A DNA stretch of 64,000 nt, taken from Hepsetus odoe (lineage: Eukaryota > Chordata > Actinopteri > Characiformes > Hepsetidae). The stretch is from NCBI GenBank assembly GCA_017165825.1, contig CM029381.1:2933586-2997585 (forward strand), written 5' to 3'. The stretch's first letter is position 1. Every line of letters starts with the position of its first letter. This document shows, piece after piece, positions 43,481-56,118 of this stretch. The position numbers were made by a program, and so were the translations under genes. Under the pieces are notes generated by a model. That model saw only the letters and a list, made by a program, of their open reading frames with translations, searched no databases and was not told the origin of the DNA.

Positions 43481-44539
43481 ATCTGGAATAATTTGCACAT
43501 GTTTCTTCACTGCTTCATGTCTTCAGCTAGATGCTTTGTTCTGCTTGAAGGTTCAGGTACAGCCAAAAATATTGTCCTTCAGGAAGTCTGGAGAACTCAA
43601 CAAAACATTAAACATACAAGAAAGTCTGGATATTGGGAAGCAAAACATGAAGAAATAAGAAGTGACTCAAGCCACCATGATTCGAGCCATACCTCTGACT
43701 ACATTACTCTCTGATGGCAAAGTAGGTCAAAAACAGGCTTTCAAACACATATGTACATACATGTTGTTGCTAAAATTTTCTGTACAGTGTTTTTATAGCC
43801 CTGCATGAATTGAGCAGCTCTTTCGTTTTTTGCCAGTGCCAACTGGTCGATGCCTTGATGGGAAATTCTGATTTCAGTAAACAAGTAGCCTCTATGACAT
43901 GCCATCTCATTTCTGGAAGACATTACCGAGCCAGTCAAACATCTGAAGAACCAATTTAAGGCAGATTGAATCCTCGGGCCGATGTAGGTCATTCTCCTCA
44001 GCATCTTGGGGGCCGCTGGAAGTTAGGCCACTGCAGGGAGCATGGGAAAAGATGGACGAATAACCATTTAGGAAAAAGGAGGCCATGTCCAAACACTCCA
44101 AAGATGTTCGTCCCTCCATTTCGCTGCTTATATCCTTCAGCTAAATCCATCACTTGCATGAGAATGAGATCATATCACAGCTTTCAAAAAGCCATCTCCA
44201 AAATGGAAGATTTACGTAACGGACAGCCAGAGTTAATCTAGTTGTTTTGCCATAGTATTCTAATTAAATATTTTAACATTTAATTATGTATTTTTATATT
44301 AAATTTATACCGCTGGTTAGCAAATGATAGAAGATTCTTCTTACAGGGATGGTTTTGAGTGTGTACTCAAAAGAGTGTGACTTTTTGTTTGGTTTCCTTA
44401 TAAAAATGATTAAACAGAAACTTTTGATTCATCTCAGATCATAATGTTAGCTGTTTGTGTAGCTTTTAGAATTTTTTTTTACCTAAAAGATCAGATTTTC
44501 ACACTAAGCCTAGAAGTAGATGAAGACCTAATAAACCCA
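43481..44539. other. No assigned feature
   Basis: Unassigned. AGTCTTGAGCCA at 43,211-43,222, just upstream of the SINE-3, is shared with 4,009-4,020, hinting at a decayed transposon end, but nothing else supports it. Confidence 0.45.
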
Positions 44540-44960
44540 AATAACCAAGATTATACTCGATCCAATTATCCACTATTACAGATCTGTGAGTGGAAAAGTA
44601 TGTGATTATCAAATCTGTGAAACATGGCCGAGGTAGTATCATGCTTTTGGTGGGTTTTGCTGCTTCTAAGCCAGGATGGCTTGCCATCATTGATGGAAAA
44701 ACAGATTCAGACAGAAAGCAGAGCAAGAACCTAAAGTGCACAACTCATTCTACCAAGGAATGGTTCAAGGATAAAGCTTATGTTTTGAAATAGTAAAGTC
44801 CTGATGCAAACCCAACAGAAATTTTGTTTGTGGACTTAAAGTGAGCAGTTCATGTGAAGGGTAACCCACCAATATCCCAGGGAAGCTGTACAGAGGATAG
44901 GGCTGGGATGCCTCCAAGTTGAGTTACAACAGAGTCAGACAAAGTTTCTTCAATAAATAA
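44540..44960 (+). pseudogene. Tc1/mariner transposase relic
   Basis: AAACATGGCCGAGGTAGTAT then CATGCTTTTGGTGGGTTTTG encodes KHGRGSIMLLVGFAAS, the GGGSIMLWG region that precedes the second catalytic Asp in Tc1-like enzymes. TKEWFKDKAYVL (44,750-44,785) precedes a degraded DANPTEIL (44,800-44,825). Frame breaks separate them; N-terminus absent. Confidence 0.75.
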
Positions 44961-45867
44961 ATGTTCAGCATGGAATTTTTTCATTTATTTAACTGAACTC
45001 TCTTTATAAAGTTATAGGACTTAAAGGTTATGTTCATACAAAATTATAAAAAAAATCCGAATGAACAAAGTCTACTAAACGGTTTATCATTCAGGAAAGA
45101 GGTTTTCAAACTAAAATGTTGATTTGAGAGCAATAAAATAAATATAATTTCTTACCTGAAATCAGATTTTAGCCTTTCCAGACTATTTTCTGTGAATGTA
45201 ACAGTTTGGACCAGGCCAGGCTAGGATAAAACACATGGTTCCATAGAACCAGTACCTTTCTGACAGAGCTAATTGAATCCATTGATTTTTCACCTCCTTC
45301 TATCCGCAAGCTCAGATAGAAGGTGATTTGTAATTTTCCTGACACTTTCAAACACAAAAGGAGAGTGCTAGTCATGGTAAAACATGCTATTAAAAATGCT
45401 CTCTCTTTGCTGTGGTTTAGAAATTGGACTTTCTGTCTCTTTTCAATCAAATCCTGATTATTGCAGCATTATTGCAGCACCCAATTTTGCAGGAGACATC
45501 TTAAATTTCTGCATTAAATTGTATTTACTTGTCCTAAATAAACATTGAGGGATAGATTAACTCCCAATGCCCCCCTTTATGAGCATGAGCAGTCAAAACA
45601 TTTCAAATTCAACCGGGAAACAGAAAACAAACTGAGGACAAGTGATCTATGCTTGTATGCTTGAGGAGAGTGTGGTACCTTACTTTTATCAATATGTGTC
45701 TACGCATAAGAGATGCAAATGCATTTATTTATTGTTGTGAACCTGACAGCACAGCTGACCAGCCGAAACCACGGTGAAAAATAGCAAAATCAATAGCAGG
45801 AGATTTTCTATAAGGCAGACACTGTCACCATTCTGGGGATAGTGCCTGTGGTTTAGGTGAGTGAAAG
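44961..45867. other. No recognisable feature
   Basis: Unassigned AT-rich sequence. A 93-codon minus-strand frame (45,169-45,450) shows no motif. Confidence 0.5.
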
Positions 45868-46085
45868 TGACTATTCTTGTCATTGTGAGGTCACAGCACA
45901 CCACAACGAAATTGGACCTCTGTATTTAACCCATGCAAACACCGTGCAGCAGGGGGCAGCTATGAAAGCGCCCGGGGAGCAGTGATGGGGACGGTACCTT
46001 ACTCAAGGGTATTTCAGGGCAACCTACTGGTAAAGGGTTTGAACCCACACTCTTCCAATCCTGTGGCCAACTCCTGAATCCACAC
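45868..46085 (-). mobile_element. SINE-1 copy
   Basis: Starts AAGTGACTATTCTTGTCATT, then GCAGCAGGGGGCAGCTATGA, AAGCGCCCGGGGAGCAGTGA, TACTCAAGGGTATTTCAGGG, and a reversed B box GGGTTTGAACCCACAC. The A-box end is lost. Confidence 0.92.
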
Positions 46086-46194
46086 TCGCTTGCTATGAAT
46101 TCTATTAAAAATTTAGCCATTTTTGCAATACTTATCTGATTTTTTTCAGATCTGTGGTCAAAAACTTAGAATAACAAGGATAATGGACACTTGT

Positions 46195-46620
46195 ACACCA
46201 ATATAATGTTAGCAGTAAAGTAGTTGAAGTTCATAAAGTGGACAAGGTCAGTGTTTCAAATAGTTGCCATTGAACAAAAGCACAAGGTGGGTGTTTTTAA
46301 TCAAGTGGCCAGTGACTAATCCTCCATCAAACTCTTCTCTGTATTTTAATAATAATTAAAGTATTAAAATGGTAAAGTGCTCTAAGTTCTGAACACCAGG
46401 TGTGCATTAATCCAGAATTAGTGCAATTCATTACACAGACACACATATACAGTCTGTCTGAGTCATGTACAAAATATATACATTTTTAAAATCAAAATCT
46501 AGTCCGTAAAATTGCAGCATTAAAAGATGTAGAAGTATAGTAAAGGTGTTTCTAATACAATGGCCAGTAAAGTGGAAACACAAAGTAGTTGTTTTTTAAG
46601 AGGCTGTTGTAGGGAAGTAG
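46195..46620. repeat. Diverged ~36-bp minisatellite (AAGTGGCCAGTGA type)
   Basis: Units resembling GGTGTTTCTAATAAAGTGGC followed by CAGTGAGTGGAAGCACAA occur at about 46,235-46,320 (ending TCAAGTGGCCAGTGACTAAT) and again at 46,545-46,600 (GGTGTTTCTAATACAATGGC). The same unit recurs at 59,905-60,015. Confidence 0.6.
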
Positions 46621-47379
46621 AAGTCAGTTATTTGCCATTAAAATTGAACAGCATATTACAATATAAAATTTGACCTAAAGATGTGATAGAAGGTTAATGA
46701 TACGCTGTGATGTTCTTAAACTAAAGCTGTGTTTCGAACCTACTGTGAGTCTAATGTACAGAAGTGTGTTGTGAAAGCAGAACAGAGAAACAGAACAGAA
46801 AGCTGACTCAGAAAAGACATACAAACAGCAGGAAGCTCATGACAGATGCCACCGGCTATGAGCGGAAGGAGCTCATAAGTGAGTTTTGAAAATTTTCCTG
46901 GTTACACATATCTTTGTGTGATTTTAACGCATATCATTAACAATTATAATTTTCCATCCGTTATCAACAAGAGTTAAAGTGGCTATTTAGGACTGATTGG
47001 CTGCCTGCATTCAGAAAGCAGCCCTGGCTGAAACGCTCCTCATAACCTTGATGTGAATGGGCGGTGCTTGAACTGGCATATGGGCGTAAGCTGCATATGC
47101 AAATGATTTGTGTTTTTGTGATATTAGAGCATCTTTTAGACATGAGCCATCTTTAATAATGGTTTTGGATGATACAGGCCCTTTAAAATGGGCAAAAAAC
47201 ATTTGCTTCCATTTTGGATTTTTAGGCAAAGTGTTAAAACTAAAGCACAGCAGTGATCTGGTATGTCAAGAATATTTTCATCAGCTGCGATTTGCTCACT
47301 CCAATAGAAAAAAGGTCATATTTATGATTAAACAATTCATAAATGTAACAGAATTAGATCTCGCTGGTGTTTGGAACGC
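46621..47379. other. No recognised element
   Basis: Mixed sequence with overlapping short frames (47,011-47,229 minus; 47,108-47,383 plus); neither shows a motif. Confidence 0.45.
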
Positions 47380-47720
47380 ATAAAGGAACGTGATTAATGC
47401 TAACAGCACTGGCTACAGTCTAAAGGACTTAGCATTCGGCATGCGGTTCATGAATACCTGGTAATTGCTATGTAGTGTTAGAGACAGTGTGCATCAGCCT
47501 TGGCGGTTTGGGCTGTCTCAGCCACTGTGTGCAGGCCGGGGCCTTATGGCGAAAAATAATGGCTTATAAACAGAACTGGCAGGCCAATCCCTCACAGAAG
47601 GAGGCTGGTGTCAGTTAGTGACAGCAGCGTCTGATTGAAATATCATAGCCAAATGAGGTGTGTAAGTGCTATGCAAATCCGCCGTGTCCTGTCCCGCCAC
47701 CCGATCCTTCACTGGCACCA
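47380..47720. other. Candidate conserved non-coding block
   Basis: GC-balanced non-repetitive block with CTATGCAAATCCGCC (octamer-like) near 47,669. Overlaps the start of a 144-codon frame (47,658-48,092) that I do not recognise. Confidence 0.28.
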
Positions 47721-48104
47721 GAGAAGAAGATAAAAACCTTTCTTGTGAAGGTGTGGGTGGTAAACAATGTCTGCATTTCCCTTCGTTCACACTTATTGGA
47801 AAGAGAGATTTTACCGACATTAAACAATTTCATCTCTTATGTTATCGATGACAAAATATGGCCACCTCTGGATGAAAATGGGGCTGATTTACACCCAAAA
47901 AGCCCATTTCCACTGAATTACAGCAACAAAAGTACCTGCAGATATCATTTCAGTGATCCTCTTGTTAACACAGGTGAATGTGTCGATGAGGTCAAGGCTG
48001 GAGATCACTTTGTCCTGCTGATCAAGTTAGAGCAGCAGACTGGATGCTTTAAAAGCAGGCTGGTGCTTGAAATTATCGTTCTACCTCTGTAAACCAAAGT
48101 TATC

Positions 48105-48640
48105 TGGAAGGAAACGCATGAACAAAGAATGGAACCAAAATATCCTCAGATATTTGTCTCCCAACCAACCAAGAAGCCTTTTCCAGCATGATGGAGCACC
48201 ATGCCATCCATCCATTATCTGCCGCTTGTCCCAAACGGGGTCGCGGGGGGGTGCTGGCGTCCAACCCAGCGCACACAGGGCGAGGACAGAGGATGCACCC
48301 TGGACAGGTCGCCAGCCCATCGCAGGGAGGAGCATGACAGGGACGGCACCTTGCTCAAGGGTACCTCAGGGCAACCCATTGGGAAGGGGTTCGAACCCCC
48401 GATCCACCAATCACGTGGCCAACACCCTAACCACTAGGCCACTGCTGCCCCTCCTGGAGCACCATGCCATAAGATAAAAATGATAACCAAGTGTCTCGGG
48501 AAGAAAACATGGAAATTTTGGGTCCAAGGCCAGGAAACTCCCCAGACCTTAATCCCATTGAGAACTTGTGGTCAATTCTCAAGAGGTGGGTAGACAAAAG
48601 ACCCTAAATTCTGACAAACTCCAAGCACTGAGCAAAGAGG
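48105..48640 (+). pseudogene. Tc1/mariner relic split by a SINE-2
   Basis: CCTTTTCCAGCATGATGGAG then CACCATGCCATAAGATAAAA encodes the QHDGAPCHKIK-like region, and CCCCAGACCTTAATCCCATT (48,541) the SPDLNPIE region, but stops and shifts break it. The SINE-2 with its 15-bp target duplication interrupts the APCH motif. Related to 3.2-3.4 kb. Confidence 0.78.
48193..48470 (-). mobile_element. SINE-2, full length with 15-bp target duplication
   Basis: The element is 48,208-48,455, with GGAGCACCATGCCAT duplicated at 48,193-48,207 and 48,456-48,470. In reverse it reads CCATCCATTATCTGCCGCTT (tail), CCTGGACAGGTCGCCAGCCC, TTGCTCAAGGGTACCTCAGG, GGGGTTCGAACCCCCGATCC (B box) and CCCTAACCACTAGGCCACTG (A box). 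Both Pol III boxes look intact. Confidence 0.96.
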
Positions 48641-49237
48641 TCATTTACATGAATCACTCTTAAAAATGCAGAGACAGAAATTGCATTCACTCACAATGCA
48701 ATGGCCACAGGCCCTTTAAATCTCATCATGTCTATTTTAGAGGAAAACAGTGTCCTGTATAATTTTTGGTAACAGTGTTATTTGTTGAAATTAGTAAAAG
48801 TGCAACAAGTGAATCGAAACGTAGCCGCCAGGTATGTTTTTTGGTTCTGGTCTTTTATTTAGCCAGGATATTTCCTATTCTGGGTTTAATTTTTTCCGAT
48901 GTGTTAAATTCAGCTAGTATAGCTTTAGTTGCACTCATGAGTGATGAGGTCTATTGTGGCAAATGTGTAGTATGAAGGTGAAAGTTAAACTGACTGCTGC
49001 TTTAGTAGTATCCCAAAATATCCCAAAATTTCATAGTAGTAAAAGTCATAGTATTTCATTTTCTCAGCTGATGTATTTATATTATATCTGAAAAATTCCA
49101 TCAACAATATGAGCAAAAATGACCCTATTCGACAGGTCTTGTTTGTTTAAAGTGTAATTAAATCTGATTAAAAAAAAATTTTTATTTAAATCAAACTGGA
49201 ATTCTAGACAGAATTGAGGGACTTCTGAAATAGACTG
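48641..49237. other. No recognisable feature
   Basis: Unassigned sequence; a tandem AATATCCCAAAATATCCCAA near 49,015. Confidence 0.5.
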
Positions 49238-49286
49238 CACACACACATACACACACACATTCACACACACACACACACACAAACAC
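49238..49286. repeat. (CA)n microsatellite
   Basis: About 24 CA units with CATA and CATT interruptions. Confidence 0.95.
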
Positions 49287-50284
49287 CAAATCTGTGGCTT
49301 TATGAATGGCTCAGAGTTGAGTGTCTAATCTCTTCAATGGTTTGCTCTAAAAAAGTGAGCTTTTGGAGGTTCTTTTCAAAGGAACCAACCCTGACTCTTG
49401 AATATAAAGTGCAGCCTCGAGGCTGTAGATACAGAATGTAAAACTCGAGTGCAAATGAATTTAAATGACTTTATTAAGTAATTATTAATGAGTGCCAACT
49501 GAATTGCTAACCTAAATGTAATAATAGCTACCCCACTAAGACCCTCATTTTGGATACCATTTATGATATATAGCATTATTATAATGAGAACCATGATGGC
49601 ATCATCTAAGCACTGCTGAGCAAACTGGACAGATACTGTGCTCAAAAACAGACCTTCACCTTTCCTGAAACAGTCGATATGTTTAAAGCCAGGTTGAAGT
49701 TCTCACTCAAGCCTGTCCTAACAGAATGTTTTTAAATCTGTGGGTGGAATGGTGAGACCAAGGTCATCACTGTCCCCTTACAGGATAATGGTTCTGGATT
49801 CATTTATTCCCTTTCTGTGTGTGTTTCTCTGCCTTTTACCCAAGAACTGAGATAGGCTACAGCACCCTTCATGATCCTGGTTGGGATGAGTGGCTCTAAA
49901 AGTAAACACTAAAAGTCAACAGTCACAAAACAATACTTTTCCAGACCATCTCTATACCTGTGCAAACTGCTTCCAGATTTTCAACATGGTGAAGAAGGCT
50001 TGTGAATGAGATTCTAGGACACAGTATGTCTCACAAATGTATGTAGCCATTCAACACTAGGTCTGATATTCACAAATATTCTCAAACCACATCAAGCCCA
50101 TCTTAATGAAGACCTGCTTGTGGTTTCAGCAAGTATCCGGTGATCAGTTTTTGTGGAAATGATTTGGGCAACTGCTGAGGTTAATTAGCTTCATTAGCCT
50201 CATAGCTCATGTGTTAAAGAAACAAACGTTGGACTCAGCTGAATAAGCGGAACAGTTATCTGTCCATCTATATAGACGTCCATC
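49287..50284. other. Mostly unassigned; possible SINE-4 3' scrap
   Basis: Around 49,845-49,900 the order GATAGGCTACAGCACCCTTC, ATGATCCTGGTTGGGATGAG resembles the 3' end of RTE-tailed repeats. The rest is unassigned. Confidence 0.4.
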
Positions 50285-50500
50285 CATGCATCCATCCATC
50301 ATCTGTGCCACTTACTCAGCCTATCCTAGAGCAAAAGGCAGTGAAAACCACACTCAAACCAATTTGTGGCATCCAAATCCGGAAAGGACTCAGGTCTGGG
50401 TATCAAACCCAGATGAACCTTCTTACTTTGAGGCAACAGCACAAACCACTGCACAACTATGCCACCTGGCACAGATGCTCAACAGAACCTCAAGACTCCC
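50278..50500 (-). mobile_element. SINE-4-like repeat, diverged
   Basis: Starts with the reversed tail GTCCATCCATGCATCCATCC and CAGCCTATCCTAGAGCAAAA, passes ATCCGGAAAGGACTCAGG, and ends with a reversed B box (GTATCAAACCCAGATGAACC) and GCAACAGCACAAACCACTGC. Confidence 0.6.
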
Positions 50501-52854
50501 GAGGATTAATTTATGGTAGATGGATAGCACAGATTACATTATTTTATTATTGTGAGTGAAGCATCGCACAAGACAAGACAGTGGACACAAACATTTGCCG
50601 AGGATGTGAAAGGTTTTTTCAGCGAGACACTTTCCTCCATTCGTCAAAAACCCACCAAACAGCTTCAGGTAAAAAGTAATAGTTTTTATTGAAAGAACCA
50701 CATTTTGAAATTGCATTCAAATTGCACAGCGGGGAATCTTTTTTTTGTTCCTGATGTAATTTATTTTTGATTTGTATCACCAGCTGTTTTCCTGACCATT
50801 TTTCTGAACATCCACTTTTGCAGAATAAAAAGAACCCCACCCTATCCCCCAAAACAAGCTAAGGTTTCCTGAATGGCTGGATCAATATCAAGTGTCTAAT
50901 CTTTTTGTTGGTTCAAGCAGAAGTGAGTATTAGAGATTCTCGTCCATCCTTGATTCTTGGACGCTGCTTCAAAGCAATCTTACAGATGAACATCGCATCA
51001 GGAGAGCTATGCTATGCTATAGTCAAAACAGAACATATCCCATCATCTGTACTGATTCCCTCCATGTCCATTTTCAACTGAGTGAGTCCAACAGGTTATT
51101 GTTCTGCTTACATTTAATAAACTGATCCATGGGGATTATTGCTGAAGCTGACCTGACCGACAGTAATGTATATTACCTTACAAAATGTGAATTTGGAGCA
51201 AAGACTCTCCTGTTATTCAAAGTAGCATCAGTGTCAGAACTGCTCACAATGTTGGTGAATGGAACCAGGCATCTGGCGTGTTTAATGTCTCTAAAAATGT
51301 CCCTTTCAGAAAGTTGTAAATTAAAATGATTAAGAATGGAATACCTGATGCTTTAGATATTATTTCATGACTGTTTTAGAAGATCTTTTCTAAAAGTCTG
51401 AAATCTATACAGGGTGGATACATGCAAGTTGTTGTGAGGAAAAATAGTTCCCAGATTTACTACTGTTTTAACCTCATGACATATAAATACTTAGAAGAGA
51501 CATTTAGGGTTTGGAAAAACAAAATGGCTCAGTAGACCTCAGGGCACCTGGCTCCATTCACTACCACTGGAAAGAAATCATGAACCACTGAATATTAGAA
51601 TATTTCTGGATATTTGCGGAAGGCTGTCTGGTGTCTGACCGAACTAAGTGATGGTAAAAAACATTTAACAACTAATGGTGAAGCTGCAGTGCGAGTGGAG
51701 GATTCGTTCTCAGTAGGTGTGTGTGCAGCAGCGGTGATGGATTGAGCGCTGAGGCCAGGCGTCGACTCAGCAGTTTGATTCAGCACTTTTGGGCGAAATT
51801 ACCTCCTCTTTGGGACGTATGAAGCGGAGGCTAAGCGAGCGCATCTCACATGCATCAGCGAGTCCTGAAAAAACAGCCAATTTATTATTAGAACATGATA
51901 TGAATATAATGAATGAAAAATGCAACGTCAGGGATTGGCCGGGTTGTTTTTCTTTACAGTTTAACACTATGCTCTCGTTAGGTGTAAATGGCGTAAACAT
52001 TTTTGTGAGGGTTTGTATTACAGCGATGCTTTACTACATATAATTTAGAAAAAGCATGGCTCCATTATATTAATAATAAACTTCACAAGCCCTGGGGGTT
52101 AGGTTGAGGGACTGGGCTGAACATGCTGAAAACTTGACTTTGTGGTCATAGCACCATTTTTGAGGACTACTTCTATCTTTTATTCAAGACTCCAAGGCCT
52201 CTAGACAAAAAAAAAGTCCCACTGAGAAAGAGGTTTTAGGGTTAGGGTTGAGGCGAGAAATAGGACACTGCCTTTTCCAGTCTAAGCTACACGATTAAAC
52301 TCTATGCTGAGATCAAAAAGGCTTCTTCTTAATTTTCATTTTTCTGTTGAAAAACAAACATACCACATTTTAACCTTCTTAATTTTTGCCTGGAAAGTGG
52401 ATTTGGGAATTTTCAGATGTGCAGTCATCCATTTATCAGTGCATTCTTTAATCTCTATTATATACTGATGAATGACTGAGGTAATTGGCCTCTGTGTCGC
52501 CACATATTTACATCCCAGTGAAACAGGAAGTCGATTCCTGAACATCCATGTGGGCTTTGAATGTGAAACCAAACTGGGAACATGTGTGCAATATACCTGT
52601 CTGTCTCAATTTACACATATTGTACAGAGTTATGTTCTTCTGAGCAGCTTAGTATTTTTGTGCTGGAACTTTGGCTGAACACACACCCCCACAAACACAC
52701 TCACACACTCTGTCAGCCGGGAAAACATTTTGTACTTGCTTCTCATTCACTCAAGTGTCTCCTCTGGCAGGGCGAGTGTTTTACCTACTGCAACAGTTCA
52801 TCGATTCCCAGCTCACAGCTTGACTGCAGCTTGGACCTGCAGATAAATCAGAGG

Positions 52855-52856
<2 letters not shown>
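50501..52856. other. No assigned feature
   Basis: Unassigned. The part at 51,780-52,010 is somewhat GC-richer and non-repetitive (AGCGGAGGCTAAGCGAGCGC) and carries overlapping frames on both strands (84 and 77 codons) without recognisable motifs. Confidence 0.45.

Positions 52857-52940
<84 letters not shown>
52857..52940. repeat. (GT)n microsatellite
   Basis: About 42 uninterrupted GT units, the longest pure dinucleotide repeat in the window. Confidence 0.98.
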
Positions 52941-52941
<1 letters not shown>

Positions 52942-53392
52942 TTAGGAATGGAAATGGGTGAGAAACTGCATTGATATAGACAGGTAATAGGAAATAAATT
53001 CAACCTAAAATATTAATATTACATATCAAATTGCTTCCCATATTAATATTATTTGCAGATTTATTGGAACCCCTGCGAAGTGGAGAATGAGAACAAATTT
53101 CTCCAAGTTAGACACACTGTGTACATTCTATATACAACTAATGTGGTTACATTTCACTTTCTTTCTGCTTTAATTTACAGAAATTCCATCATTTTCCAAA
53201 CCTTTTTAATGCCCAAAACCTTTACAATTGACTACACTTATGGAGCAAATTTGTCACAAACAATAAGTGTGCAAAACAGCCTAAAAGTCACATCATGAAG
53301 TGTCCATTACTGTCCCCTGACCATTAAACTCAGTGTGGACCTATGGTGTTGCATTCTGGACAACCTGGAGAATTTGAATGGAGGAGATCACT
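52941..53392. other. No recognisable feature
   Basis: AT-rich unassigned sequence; an 81-codon frame without motif. Confidence 0.5.
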
Positions 53393-53632
53393 GGGGCAGC
53401 AGTGGCTTTGTGGTTAGGGAGATGGCCACAGGATCAGAAGATTGTGGATTCAAACTAAGGTACCTTTGAGCAAGGTACAGTCCCCGTCACTGCTCCCTGC
53501 ATGCTTTCATAGCTGCCCCCTGCTGCACAGTGTGTGCATGGCTTAAATGCAGAACTCCAATTTCATTGTGGTTCACTGTGTGCCTTGTTGTGTGTTCTCA
53601 CAATGACAAGAATAGTAATTTTCACTGATCAA
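53393..53632 (+). mobile_element. SINE-1 copy, full length
   Basis: Head GGGGCAGCAGTGGCTTTGTG with GTTAGGGAGATGGCC, a diverged B box GTGGATTCAAACTAAG, GTCCCCGTCACTGCTCCCTG, GCTGCCCCCTGCTGCACAGT and 3' end CACAATGACAAGAATAGTAA. Confidence 0.92.
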
Positions 53633-54103
53633 TTCATGTCTCCTCCTCATCCAGCATTATAATAGACAATGGCATACATGCTAAATGAAGGAGTGTCAAT
53701 AATTATGACACATCTATCTGCATTTGTTCATTTGAATAATATGACCTCACTGAAATCATATACAATGAGAGGAAAGGTTTAGGTGCACCTGGTCAAATGA
53801 CATGGATTTGTTGACTGTTATTTGCGAAGTATAGTCAAGGCAGCAATTCAGACCAGAACCAAAGCATGAGAGACTTCCCAATTGCCTGAAGTCCTGGCTT
53901 GGGTTTTAAAAGCAGCCTAATTTTCCTGAAACCTGACAGGTGGGTGTGGTTTGGGCTGGCAAACCTCACAACTCATAAACGGCCTTGTTCCATCAACAAG
54001 AAACTGGTTCTACAAGCAGTTCAAAGATTCTTTGAACCTTGGAGCCATGGGGTGAACCAAATTGCATTTACACCCATTTGGAGCAGAAGGTCGTGGGTTC
54101 CAC

Positions 54104-54286
54104 TAGGGGCAGCTGTGGTCTAGTGGTAAAAGATTACGCCCCAGGATTGGAAGGTGCCCTTCAGCAAGGTCCCGTCCTCATCTATGCTTCCCGGACACTG
54201 GATATGGCTACCCCTCTGCTACATGGTTCACCATGTGCTGTGCTATGTTTCACAATGACAAATAGTCACTTTCCTTTACTTCTGTA
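54104..54286 (+). mobile_element. SINE-1 copy with internal deletion
   Basis: GGGGCAGCTGTGGTCTAGTG, ATTACGCCCCAGGATTGGAA, then a jump past the B box to GCCCTTCAGCAAGGTCCCGT, and 3' end TTTCACAATGACAAATAGTC then ACTTTCCTTTAC. Confidence 0.88.
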
Positions 54287-55389
54287 ATCAAAAGTGTTTC
54301 ATTAACAGAGGAAGGGCTATGAGGGGCTGGTAGACAAACAGTTTTTTGATTCAAAACAAAATTATTTTTGGTCAAAACTCATCACACTGTTCCAAAATGT
54401 TATGCCCATCCCAGAATGGATCCTATTGCCTGTTGGTGGAAAAGGGATAAAGGCAATGCAGAACTGTTATTCATGGAAGGGTTGCCGGTGTTACAGTCCA
54501 TTTAGATCTGTTGATATTTAATAAGAATTGATCATTGATTAGAATTGATTAGATTTTTTTTTTAATCCACAAAACATGCCATTTGATCAGGGGGGCTGAA
54601 GATTTTTCATACAGCTGTATTTCTTGAAGCCATTTTCACGTACAAACTGCGTGGTCAGAGTTCCAAGAAACATGTTGGACATGTCTACTAGAAACAGCTT
54701 TTGTGGTTTAGGCAAAGGGTAGCACCTGGGACAAAGCAGCAGGCAGGACATGTGGTGTTTGTGTAGTTGCTCTTTTTTCCCCATTCGTTGTCTGACATTT
54801 TCAGCATTAGCCTATACTGACAGAGGTTTCTTAATCCCATCATCTCCCCAGTTAGATGCTTTCGTTGATGTCTTCATGTAAACAACCTTCTTCTTCACCT
54901 TCGGATGTTTCTTTCTTGTCAGTTGCATCAACACACCCACTCACTCAGTAAGAATTCTCCATAAAACGACCTGCTCTTTTCACGCATGGACTCAGTCGAG
55001 CTTTGGATGGACTTTGTGATTGGGGGCTGGAAGGCTATAGTCCAACTGATTCACACATTTTGGTCCTCAGGGGAAACTGTAGAACATTTCTGGGTCACAG
55101 TGCAAGTGTGAAAGAAGCTATAGACACCTGTAACTGTGGTGCTCAAGCTTTTAGAGGACACTGTTCAAGAACTGTTGCTTGGCCTACAGTGAGTCATCTT
55201 TGAAATGCTCACAGCTAGAGGAGCTCGACTCAGAAGGACGAGTCTCCGTACAATTTTTCTCTTATTTTCTTTAATATGGGGCTCCAAGGAATTGGTTTCA
55301 TGGCCTTACTCAGTCGCTGTCCCTGCAGCCTTGTGATATTTCTTTTTTCTTTGACTTATCAATATTTATGAGGTGAAACAAAAATGCTC
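54287..55389. other. No recognised element
   Basis: Unassigned. Short frames at 54,587-54,784 (minus) and 55,003-55,203 (plus) show nothing recognisable; possibly an old transposon. Confidence 0.4.
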
Positions 55390-55409
55390 TCTCCCTCTGT
55401 CTCTCTCTG

Positions 55410-55455
<46 letters not shown>
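55390..55455. repeat. (CT)n microsatellite
   Basis: CT units with CTGT interruptions at the 5' side, pure towards 55,455; it is followed by AAGCAAAATT, with no immediate YAG. Confidence 0.96.
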
Positions 55456-55458
<3 letters not shown>

Positions 55459-56118
55459 CAAAATTATTTTCTCAAATGTAGTCAGTGTTTAAAGTGTCTT
55501 TGGTTCCTTTACAAATGAGCTGACAAAAGCTGACAATAAAGGCCAAAAAAAAGTAACTAAAAAGTAGAGATACAACTCTGGAAAGCAGACATACTGATTC
55601 AACTTCTCTACTTAAAAACTAACAGGCTCTGAAATGTACTTAGGTTGTAAAAGTAAAATATTTTCCTTTGAAGGTCATTTCTAGTTTTTGTGCAAAGTTA
55701 ACGCAGGGGGCCATGTGAAAGTACCATTTAGGCATTAGCACTAAGTTACAGACATAACCTGTAATGAACTGTCTTTTGAAAAACTGTATTCAGGTGACAG
55801 TAGCTTTCCTTCACCTGTTAGACATCACGGTAGACTACCCATTATCAATCAAACAAATTAGGACCAAACCCTGCACACTTAGGTGAACTTCAGGTAGTTA
55901 AATAGCAATACAATTAAAAGTACTCACTGAAATTCTAATTCTGTCATAAAAAAGTCAAACTGTTACGCAATTAAAAAAACATTATCAGTATGTAAAAATA
56001 ATAAGTGTTAGTGTTCAAAATAATGATAATAATAGCGTAATAAATAAATAATAAGTAATAATACATTTCTAAATTAAAAACCCCAAAAACAGAAAACTGA
56101 CTAAAAATTAGACATGTA
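55456..56118. other. No recognisable feature
   Basis: AT-rich sequence, with a strongly AT-rich run of AATAAT motifs at 56,000-56,070. Confidence 0.5.

Noticed and set aside
47658..48092. 144-codon plus-strand frame
   Set aside because: No recognisable domain, no splice or promoter context, and it ends beside a transposon relic. Length is compatible with chance in balanced sequence; kept only as a note.
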